Positions 1 through 4,894 of a stretch of 9,830 nucleotides of DNA are shown here, one piece after another. The stretch spans positions 1-9,830 of the forward strand of contig JAUVXS010000063.1 in assembly GCA_030603485.1 (NCBI GenBank). Direction: 5' to 3'. The translations under genes were made by a program, and so were the position numbers. The notes under the pieces were generated by a model. That model was not told the DNA's origin, searched no databases, and worked only from the letters and a program-made list of their open reading frames with translations. The stretch is from Dehalococcoidia bacterium (lineage in GTDB: Bacteria > Chloroflexota > Dehalococcoidia > GIF9 > AB-539-J10). The number at the start of each line of letters is the position of its first letter. The first letter of the stretch is position 1.

Positions 1-24
1 CTGATGCGTCCTTGTCTCAAGGTA

Positions 25-53
25 TTGACAACCACCTAAGAAGGCACTAAACT
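25..53 (+). promoter_or_regulatory. Candidate sigma-70 promoter
   Basis: TTGACA lies at 25-30 and TAAACT at 48-53, with a 17-base spacer. The -35 box is perfect and the -10 box matches TATAAT at four of six positions. A short perfect hairpin, CCTTG-TCT-CAAGG (10-22), sits directly upstream. Transcription would begin near position 60 and run into the terminator-like structure ending at 176, so this promoter may serve a small RNA or an attenuated leader of the lipoprotein gene at 239. Confidence 0.45.
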
Positions 54-127
54 CAAGTTCCAACACTGAAAATGGCTTAAGAACAATACAGTCGTAACGC
101 TTGCGTGAGGGGTGATGAGGATGAAAC

Positions 128-176
128 AAGGGCACTGGAACTGCTAAGTAATATGGCGGTGGGTGGTGCCCTTTTT
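128..176 (+). terminator. Intrinsic terminator-like hairpin
   Basis: The arms AAGGGCAC (128-135) and GTGCCCTT (166-173) are fully complementary and run into five T residues (172-176), the layout of a Rho-independent terminator. The 30-base apical part can fold further, for example CTGC pairing with GCGG. A ten-codon reading frame, MRMKQGHWNC, starts at 115 and ends inside the hairpin. This allows an attenuator reading, but no run of a single amino acid supports it. The structure ends about 60 bases before the lipoprotein start. Confidence 0.5.
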
Positions 177-207
177 GATTGACACGACTGAACTACTTTT
201 TGAAGGA

Positions 208-222
208 CCTTGATTATCAAGG
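208..222 (+). promoter_or_regulatory. Perfect palindrome before lipoprotein gene
   Basis: CCTTGAT-T-ATCAAGG is a perfect 7+1+7 palindrome six bases before the AGGAGG ribosome binding site of the gene at 239. It shares the CCTTG...CAAGG arms with the hairpin at 10-22. It could be a repressor operator or a leader stem controlling translation. No regulator can be assigned from the sequence; two XRE-type genes lie downstream but their targets are unknown. Confidence 0.35.
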
Positions 223-238
223 TGACTAGGAGGTTGAA

Positions 239-790
239 ATGAGAAATAAGAATAGGTGGTATTCAATTCTGCTTATAGGGTTAACTCTTTTACTAGTTGT
301 CTCAGTTATTGGCTGTGGACAATATACAAAAGAGGATATAGAAGAGGCCTATCAGAGAGGTTATAACGCTGGTTTCACTGGAGGTTTTAACGCTGGTCTC
401 GCCCAATCGGGAGCAGAGACTGTCCCCACACCACCTATAGCACCAGAACCAAGCCCAAAGACAGAAACTCCTCCCACTCCTGCTGGTGCAATTTCTTGGG
501 ATAAAGCCAAAGACCACATTGGCGATAGAACTACCGTATGTGGGCCGGTAGTAGGAACCAAGTATGATGCTACAAGTAGCGGAAAGCCCACCTGGCTAAA
601 TATAGGTAAGGACTACCCTAGCTCAGAGCGGTTTGTTGTGATTATCTGGGGTGAAAATCGTGGCAATTTCCCTCAACCACCGGAGGATTATTATTTAGGC
701 AAAACCATCTGTGTTACTGGATTGATTCAGGAGTATGAAGGGATTCCTCAAATTGAAGTTACAACTCCAGACCAAATTCAAGAGCAGTAG
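239..790 (+). CDS. Lipoprotein with C-terminal OB-fold-like domain
   Basis: The start is set by AGGAGG at 228-233, five bases before ATG. Residues 1-25 form a lipoprotein signal peptide: basic N-terminus, hydrophobic stretch from about 8 to 24, and lipobox VIGC with Cys26 as the lipidation site. The mature part begins with a Glu-rich helix and a small Gly/Asn repeat (GYNAGF, GFNAGL; about 41-54). A Pro/Thr linker follows (62-82), then a domain of about 100 residues. That domain has the look of the OB-fold found beside nucleases (compare the YhcR-type OB domain): GDRTTVCGPVVG, a middle strand with a Gly/Lys-rich turn, and GKTICVTGLIQEYEGIPQIEV. A role in binding nucleic acid outside the membrane is inferred from this and from the thermonuclease gene that overlaps its 3' end. 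Hypothetical lipoprotein is the safe fallback name. Confidence 0.8.
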   Translation: MRNKNRWYSILLIGLTLLLVVSVIGCGQYTKEDIEEAYQRGYNAGFTGGFNAGLAQSGAETVPTPPIAPEPSPKTETPPTPAGAISWDKAKDHIGDRTTVCGPVVGTKYDATSSGKPTWLNIGKDYPSSERFVVIIWGENRGNFPQPPEDYYLGKTICVTGLIQEYEGIPQIEVTTPDQIQEQ

Positions 791-1247
791 GTTAGTTGTT
801 CTCGCTATCCTGCTCTTGGGGCTTGCCATAGGATTGGGTATAGGATACCCTCTTTGGCATACCACCAGTGCTCCTACAATGGAGCAGGTACTTGTGGCAC
901 GGGTAATTGATGGTGATACTATAGAACTGGCAGATGGTAGTCGTGTTCGTTATTTGGGCATTGACACCCCGGAGCTAGGCGAACCCTATAGTGCTGAAGC
1001 TTCTGCCAGAAATAGGGAGCTTGTCGGGGGTAAAGTGGTTGAGCTACAGAGTGGTAAAAGAGACTGTGATGAATACGGGCGCCTCCTACGCTATGTTTAT
1101 GTGGACGGAGTATTTGTGAATGCTGAACTGGTCAGCCAGGGATATGCAAGAGCTTATATATTTGACCCTGATGAACGGTATAGCCAAGTGCTGGTGCAGT
1201 TGGAGCAATATGCTAAGATGAGAAAACGAGGTTTATGGGCGGAGTGA
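735..1247 (+). CDS. Membrane-anchored thermonuclease (SNase family)
   Basis: This is a staphylococcal-nuclease-type, Ca2+-dependent sugar-nonspecific nuclease. A basic N-terminus (1-19) precedes one membrane segment (about 20-41), followed by the SNase domain (about 52-170). The family's catalytic residues are all present: Asp59/Asp61 and Thr62 in VIDGDTIEL, Arg72, Asp77-Thr78-Glu80 in GIDTPE, and Arg116 in DEYGRLLRY. With a short N-terminal anchor the domain should act outside the membrane, degrading external DNA or RNA. The chosen ATG overlaps the lipoprotein gene by 56 bases; an AGGAG lies only one base before it, which is unusually close. A later TTG start near 813 is possible but would cut the membrane segment. 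Overlap with the OB-fold lipoprotein suggests the two products work together, as the equivalent domains are fused in YhcR-type nucleases. Confidence 0.88.
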   Translation: MKGFLKLKLQLQTKFKSSRLVVLAILLLGLAIGLGIGYPLWHTTSAPTMEQVLVARVIDGDTIELADGSRVRYLGIDTPELGEPYSAEASARNRELVGGKVVELQSGKRDCDEYGRLLRYVYVDGVFVNAELVSQGYARAYIFDPDERYSQVLVQLEQYAKMRKRGLWAE

Positions 1248-1293
1248 ACGAGTGCTGTTCAGCTAGCTCATTTGGAGGCAATAGGAGGTTCAA

Positions 1294-1602
1294 ATGGGAT
1301 TGATTCAGAAAGCCAGGAGAGCAACAGGGAACACTATTGGTTGCGCAGGTATGATTCTGTGGTTTATAGCGGGAGCTGTCTGTGTTATTTGGGCTCTATA
1401 TGTGTTGTTTGCAGTGTTTGGCGTTTGGACTATTTTTGTGGGGCTTCTATTGTTGCCAGTTACCTACTTGGCTTCTATTTTTATCGTTTGGTTCTCGACA
1501 GGAGTCTTCCCAGTAATCCTGCTTATTCCGTATGTGGTTTCATTCGTCGGTCTGGTACTAGCAGCTATTGGTGAAAAAGTAAGTGGGGAAGAGGCGCTAT
1601 GA
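1294..1602 (+). CDS. Small three-helix membrane protein
   Basis: I do not recognise the family. AGGAGG at 1283-1288 lies five bases before the ATG, which strongly supports this frame over the overlapping frame starting at 1272. The 102-residue product has a short basic N-terminus (KARRA) and three hydrophobic segments at about 17-41, 43-68 and 70-93, ending in a short acidic tail (GEKVSGEEAL). It follows the thermonuclease by 46 bases on the same strand and could be cotranscribed. No catalytic motif is visible; an integral inner-membrane protein of unknown role is all that can be said. Confidence 0.7.
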   Translation: MGLIQKARRATGNTIGCAGMILWFIAGAVCVIWALYVLFAVFGVWTIFVGLLLLPVTYLASIFIVWFSTGVFPVILLIPYVVSFVGLVLAAIGEKVSGEEAL

Positions 1603-1642
1603 TATACTCCTGCTAAAAGATTCGGGGAGGAGCGAAGAGTAA

Positions 1643-1777
1643 ATGAGCAGTAAGCAGAATATAGGTAAGATAATCAGGGAGCAAAGGCAAAGCATACCGC
1701 TTACGCTAAAACAGCTTTATGAAATGTCGGGTGTATCTATAACGCATCTAGCTAGAATAGAGAAAGGCGAGACCTAG
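1643..1777 (+). pseudogene. Truncated XRE-type HTH protein (44 residues)
   Basis: An ATG preceded by AGGAG (1628-1632) opens a 44-codon frame that ends at TAG 1775-1777. The product covers most of an XRE/Cro HTH: IGKIIREQRQ, then LTLKQLYEMSGVS, then ITHLARIEKGE. It aligns with residues 6-42 of the intact regulator at 2146 (same LxxLIxxQR, SGVSxTHLxRIEK core) but stops just where helix 5 and the dimer region should begin. The next bases are a run of eight G (1781-1788), a slippery tract where indels are common. No later frame continues the homology convincingly, so I call it a decayed paralogue. It might still be translated as a short peptide able to pair with related repressors. Confidence 0.6.
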
Positions 1778-1929
1778 AGTGGGGGGGGCAGTGCTCAAAT
1801 ACTATCCAGCACAAAGTGGCAACAAGACCATTAACGAACTGACAAATTGGAACATTCAGGAGAGATAAGTGGCGTGACTGACATGGGTTTTGTAGCGCGG
1901 CCATCTGTTGCCCGCAGGAGGTAAGCAGC
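1778..1929 (+). other. Intergenic remnant with G8 tract
   Basis: The stretch begins with GTG and eight G (1779-1788). A frame from GTG 1779 reads 28 codons to TAA (contains VLKYYPAQSGNK and INELTNWNIQER), but it has no ribosome binding site and no recognised family, so it is not called as a gene. The end of the interval carries the AGGAGG (1916-1921) of the following microprotein. Confidence 0.3.
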
Positions 1930-2097
1930 ATGCAACAGCTAGAGTATCACAAAGGTGAGACGTGTCCTTATGCCGAAAAGGCGGGAAGGGGTCCTCTATT
2001 ATGCCAAGAGGGTTTCTGCTGCAACTGTCAAATCTGGTATGACTTCGGTAAAATAAAGGAACTTGAGGAGGCAAAGAAAGAGGGGGCAGGTCAATAG
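1930..2097 (+). CDS. 55-residue Cys-rich microprotein
   Basis: This gene is small but well supported. AGGAGG at 1916-1921 sits eight bases before ATG, and the frame runs 55 codons to TAG 2095-2097. The product has five cysteines (12, 25, 30, 31, 33) in the pattern TCPYAEK...PLLCQEGFCCNCQIWYDF, then a charged helix (KIKELEEAKKEGAG). Such spacing suggests a small metal-binding knuckle (zinc ribbon-like or Fe-S), though five Cys without a clean CxxC pair do not fit a standard ribbon. It lies between two XRE-type genes on the same strand, with the intact regulator starting 48 bases later. Function unknown; the assignment as a real gene rests on the ribosome binding site and the non-random composition. 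Confidence 0.62.
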   Translation: MQQLEYHKGETCPYAEKAGRGPLLCQEGFCCNCQIWYDFGKIKELEEAKKEGAGQ

Positions 2098-2145
2098 CCT
2101 TTTGTATATCTGGAAGCTAAGGCAATAATCTTTTAATAAAGTACA

Positions 2146-2496
2146 ATGAATGACACTCAAAACCTAGGAAGCCTTATTAAGCGCCAGCGAAACAGGATAG
2201 GACTAACACTGCCAGTTCTCGCTACCAAATCAGGGGTATCTGCAACTCACCTCAGTCGTATTGAGAAGGCCCAGCGATATCCCTCGGTGAATGTCTTACG
2301 TAAGATTGCCAAACCTCTAGGACTTGATGAGCAGGAGCTGTTTAATCTAGCCGGCTACCTACCATCAGAGCACCCAATGTCTCCCGACCAAGAAAAGCAC
2401 AGGCTACTAGCTGAACTTGACATACTCTTAAACCGAGTAACAGCTGACACCAATCGCATCAAGAGAATCATCCAGCAGCTACACAGCAAATCTTAG
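2146..2496 (+). CDS. XRE-family HTH transcriptional regulator
   Basis: This 116-residue protein carries a Cro/cI-type HTH at about residues 7-65: LGSLIKRQRNRIGLT, then VLATKSGVSATHLSRIEK with the recognition helix, then VLRKIAKPLGLDEQELF. The RYPSVNVLRKIA segment is the usual helix 4-5 connection. After a Pro-containing linker (PSEHPMSPD) a C-terminal amphipathic helix (about 83-115) probably dimerises. No effector or peptidase domain is present, so it is a short repressor-type regulator. No Shine-Dalgarno sequence is visible before the ATG, and translation may be leaderless or weak. A TTAGG-TTA-CCTAA palindrome spans its stop codon (2492-2504). Its targets are unknown; the repeated promoter on the minus strand at 5902 and 7453 is one candidate. 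Confidence 0.88.
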   Translation: MNDTQNLGSLIKRQRNRIGLTLPVLATKSGVSATHLSRIEKAQRYPSVNVLRKIAKPLGLDEQELFNLAGYLPSEHPMSPDQEKHRLLAELDILLNRVTADTNRIKRIIQQLHSKS

Positions 2497-2586
2497 GTTA
2501 CCTAATGCCATCACCACCTCCCTTCCCAACTCCCTAACTACATTCGACATGCCCACCAGGGTTTATACCTCTTTCCCAGAAGGATA

Positions 2587-2615
2587 TTGACTTGGATATC
2601 TACCACGGTTAGACT
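2587..2615 (+). promoter_or_regulatory. Candidate weak sigma-70 promoter
   Basis: TTGACT (2587-2592) and TAGACT (2610-2615) are separated by 17 bases. This is weaker than the promoter at 2655 and may be a second start for the same microprotein gene at 2772. Confidence 0.3.
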
Positions 2616-2654
2616 AAAGGTTGGACAATTCTTCGATACGGCTTCTAGTGGAGA

Positions 2655-2683
2655 TTGACAACAAGGTACCATGGTCATATTAT
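2655..2683 (+). promoter_or_regulatory. Near-consensus sigma-70 promoter
   Basis: TTGACA (2655-2660), a 17-base spacer and TATTAT (2678-2683) make one of the best promoters in the window. Transcription should begin near 2690, leaving a leader of about 80 bases before the membrane microprotein gene at 2772. The leader opens directly with the 9-bp stem-loop at 2694-2720. Confidence 0.6.
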
Positions 2684-2693
2684 TAGTGACAAA

Positions 2694-2720
2694 GCAATGA
2701 AGGTCAGGATGCTTCATTGC
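2694..2720 (+). promoter_or_regulatory. 9-bp stem-loop at start of leader
   Basis: GCAATGAAG (2694-2702) and CTTCATTGC (2712-2720) are perfectly complementary with a nine-base loop. The structure begins within a few bases of the predicted transcription start. It could stabilise the 5' end of the message or, as DNA, be an operator overlapping the initially transcribed region. There is no T run, so it is not a terminator. Confidence 0.45.
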
Positions 2721-2771
2721 GAATTGAAATGGGAAATATTAATTAAATGAAGTGGTAAAGGAGGCGAAACT

Positions 2772-2927
2772 ATGAACAAGGGTATGGGGGGTGCAATGGG
2801 TGGAACCATCTGGTTTATCGGCTGGCTGTTCACCTGGAGCTTTGCTAGTCTGGTATGGTGGAAAATCCTCTTGGGCATCATCGCTTGGCCCTACTTTCTC
2901 GGAGAAGCCATCAGGCTCATGCAGTAA
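2772..2927 (+). CDS. 51-residue Trp-rich membrane microprotein
   Basis: AGGAGG at 2759-2764 lies seven bases before ATG, and a strong promoter stands about 90 bases upstream. The 51 codons end at TAA 2925-2927. A Gly/Met-rich N-terminus (MNKGMGGAMGG) leads into hydrophobic segments at about 12-29 and 32-46 split by a WWK turn, with six tryptophans in all, and a short tail EAIRLMQ. It is likely a hairpin or single-pass inner-membrane peptide. I do not recognise a family. Toxin of a type I system, small regulator of a membrane enzyme, or stress peptide are all possible; no antisense RNA promoter was evident. Confidence 0.62.
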   Translation: MNKGMGGAMGGTIWFIGWLFTWSFASLVWWKILLGIIAWPYFLGEAIRLMQ

Positions 2928-3007
2928 GCGACTGTAAATATCGTTCCTTTTTTATGTCTTAATGTCATGCCTAATCCTCAGGCGTGGAATTCAGCGGACC
3001 TTTTTAT

Positions 3008-3057
3008 AGTGGTTGTTAGCCGCTAGGCTGTAGGTTCGAGTCCTACTCGGGGAGCCA
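3008..3057 (+). tRNA. tRNA-Asn 3' fragment (5' half missing)
   Basis: From the anticodon arm to CCA the tRNA pattern is complete. Anticodon stem AGTGG/CCGCT (3008-3012, 3020-3024; one G-T pair), loop TTGTTAG with anticodon GTT (3015-3017), five-base variable loop AGGCT, T-arm GTAGG-TTCGAGT-CCTAC (3030-3046), acceptor strand TCGGGGA (3047-3053), discriminator G and CCA (3055-3057). Anticodon GTT, discriminator G and encoded CCA fit tRNA-Asn. The expected 5' half (acceptor TCCCCGA and a D-arm) is absent: the 26 bases upstream neither pair with the acceptor strand nor form a D-stem. Position 38 is G rather than the usual A. This is not a functional tRNA but a remnant, as left at the attachment site of an element that integrated into tRNA-Asn, or a decayed copy. 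Confidence 0.72.
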
Positions 3058-3427
3058 AGTTAACTACTATCTTATCGTAACATGATGGCTTTGACGGTTC
3101 CCATCAACCACCGTCTCTCAATGCCAACCCAGAGAGCACACCCGTGCCGGGCTGTCGGTTTCGCCACCCCAGCGACTAAAGCGAGGTGCCGAGGGTTGAC
3201 CCCCAGGCACGACCTTCGAACCGATTCACGCGACGTGCGTCCAGCTTGCCCGTTGGCAGGAACGACGTTGACGAGTCCTGGCGAGATTTGTTAAGATTCA
3301 TCGCAGTTGATGGACACAGGAACCAGCATCGCAGCCCTACACGTGACCGGTGTGATGGCTTTGGCCCTTCGAGAGCCAGACCAGACTTGACGGTTCAGCA
3401 GGTGAAAGCCACAGTTGAGGGGAAAAC
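3058..3427. other. GC-rich stretch without a convincing gene
   Basis: About 370 bases lie between the tRNA fragment and the hydrolase pseudogene. Open frames exist, but their products are Arg/Pro/His-rich without known motifs or ribosome binding sites. Visible structure: a hairpin GACGGT/ACCGTC (3093-3098, 3110-3115), a hairpin GTGCC..GGGT..ACCC..GGCAC (3186-3210), and short direct repeats, TGATGGCTTTG (3083 and 3353) and TTGACGGTTC (3091 and 3388 regions). It may be degenerate coding or intron-like DNA that I cannot identify. Confidence 0.4.
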
Positions 3428-4249
3428 ATGAAGGCAGTCTCGAAAGAACCCATTTAGTTAGAAGGCTTCCCAAAGTATGCCGAGAAGACTATAGCTGAGT
3501 GGACAGTACCTGGAATGGCCGTGGGAGTTGTCAAGGACGGTGAAGTCGTTTACGCGAAAGGCTTCGGCTACAGAGATGTGGAAAATCAGCTCCCTGTGAC
3601 TTCCAAAACCCTGTTCGCCATCGGGTCAAGTACAAAGGCATTCACAGCAATGGCAGTTGGGATGCTGGTAGATGACGGCAAGCTCGATCTGGATACGCCA
3701 CTGATCGAGTATATGCCCGACTTTCGCCTCTACGACGATTACGCGACTCTTCATGTCACCCCACGCGACCTTCTCTGCCATCGAACCGGGATGCCCGGCT
3801 ACGATGCTCTTTGGATCTTGTCAAGCAGGAGCCGTGATGAATTTTACCGCCGCCTTCGCTATCTGGAGCCTAATGCCGGCTTCCGGGATGTCTTTCAATA
3901 CAATAATCTCATGTACATGGTCGTCGGAATATTGGTGGGTTGTTTGGGCGGCGGCTCTTGGGAAGAATTTGTCGCTGAGCGTATTTTCAGACCTCTCGGT
4001 ATGAAGCACAGCAATTTCAGCGTCATTGATTCACAGAAGGCCGACGACTTCCCTCAGCCTTACTTATCATTGACAGGGGAGCACACAAAGATTCCTTTTC
4101 GAGTCCTTGACGCCACCGGCCCTTGCGGGTCGATAAACTCGACCATCGAAGACATGACTAAATGGGTGATGTTGCACCTTAATAACGGAAAGGCAGGTGA
4201 GAAACAGCTTGTTTCTGAAGCGAGTCTTTCTGAAAGAAGACCTTATTAA
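3428..4249 (+). pseudogene. Serine hydrolase (class C beta-lactamase-like), broken
   Basis: The protein is clearly of the beta-lactamase/D-alanyl-D-alanine carboxypeptidase-like family (Pfam Beta-lactamase). Counting from Met 3515: SxxK with nucleophile Ser38 and Lys41 in GSSTKAF, the LLCHRTGMPGYD block, and the YxN motif Y129-N130-N131. Two lesions are seen. At the 5' end, a frame beginning ATG 3428 is cut by TAG 3455-3457 after MKAVSKEPI; the same frame then continues with typical N-terminal family sequence (LEGFPKYAEKTI, WTVPGMAVGVV). At the 3' end, homology stops after KQLVSEASLSE and the frame ends in RRPY, so the third active-site motif (KTG/HxG) and the rest of the domain, well over 100 residues, are missing. 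A 244-residue product from 3515 could be made but should be inactive. Composition is richer in GC than the genes after it. Confidence 0.8.
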
Positions 4250-4368
4250 GTTGATAAAAGAGCACTAGGGTACAGTCGGTTAATCCTTCAGTGGTGGCTC
4301 CTCTACTTGTCCGGGGGCTAGTGATGAGCTAATCCCTTGTTTTTGCCTGTGGGGGATACTTATGATGT
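4250..4368. other. Junction between convergent genes
   Basis: This 119-base interval separates the broken plus-strand hydrolase from the minus-strand nuclease-like gene. GC content drops across it, and the hydrolase homology ends just before it (about 4235), so it probably contains the breakpoint of an insertion or deletion. No gene, clear terminator or direct repeat was found. Confidence 0.35.
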
Positions 4369-4872
4369 TTACTCTTTATCCCGTCTCAAATGACCAAGTA
4401 TTTGCAATACCCGAAAAACGGGATTTCCCCTGTCGTATGTTGCCTTCCTTGCGAATTCTTGGAGTAGACCAACGTAAGAAGCATAATCGTCATTGATAAC
4501 TAGTTCGAATCCCTTGATTTTCTCTAATTCATTCCTTACACCAGGTGTCACAACAGGTGACCAGAACATGAAGTGACGGTTAATGAAATAGTCCGAGAGG
4601 TGATTATCAGCATACTCTTGCATTTTAAGATATTTCGTTCTTATCCTTTTTGCGGTGGTTATTTTGTTTTTTCCATATTGTAACCCTTCCAGATGAGTAG
4701 TTACTTCACATAGGTATGCAGTCTTATTCTTGAAATCCAACCCCATAACATCTAGTTCATCAAGACCTACAAGACCACCACCAGGTCGTCTTACATTGTA
4801 GTCAACGAACTCACACCCCTTCAGGAGTTTAAGACAAGCACCGACTATGTATTCACCCATTTCGGTTTTCAT
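4369..4872 (-). CDS. PD-(D/E)XK-like nuclease-fold protein
   Basis: This 167-residue protein follows the DUF4917 gene by 22 bases on the same strand and is probably translated from the same message. The N-terminal 65 residues have the shape of a PD-(D/E)XK core: helix with Glu7, strand with GLDELDVMG (Asp41), a hairpin (DFKNKTAY), then CEVTTHLEGL with Glu56. In active members the last motif is E-x-K; here it is E-V-T, so the catalytic Lys is replaced by Thr58 and either another Lys substitutes or the protein has lost cleavage and only binds DNA. A mixed charged region (about 70-165) has no motif I recognise. No strong Shine-Dalgarno is present (GAGAAT 11 bases before ATG). Fold assignment is inference from motif order; a standalone hypothetical protein is the conservative label. 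Confidence 0.7.
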   Translation of the reverse strand: MKTEMGEYIVGACLKLLKGCEFVDYNVRRPGGGLVGLDELDVMGLDFKNKTAYLCEVTTHLEGLQYGKNKITTAKRIRTKYLKMQEYADNHLSDYFINRHFMFWSPVVTPGVRNELEKIKGFELVINDDYASYVGLLQEFARKATYDRGNPVFRVLQILGHLRRDKE

Positions 4873-4894
4873 TTGGTGAATTCTCTATATTTAC

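Noticed and set aside
128..176. T-box riboswitch (GGGTGGTGCC resembles the T-box core)
   Set aside because: The core AGGGTGGNACCGCG is not matched over its second half, there is no specifier-stem layout and no synthetase or amino-acid gene follows.
959..970. CATTGACACCC inside the thermonuclease gene, same as the -35 part of the repeated promoter
   Set aside because: It encodes the conserved IDTPE active site and has no TAGAAT box or conserved spacer on either side.
1272..1574. 100-codon frame overlapping the small membrane protein
   Set aside because: It begins at TTG without a ribosome binding site, whereas the frame at 1294 has AGGAGG at ideal spacing and a coherent membrane topology.
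3082..3431. Two overlapping short plus-strand frames (70 and 81 codons)
   Set aside because: No ribosome binding site, motif or family resemblance; composition is only that of GC-rich DNA without stops.
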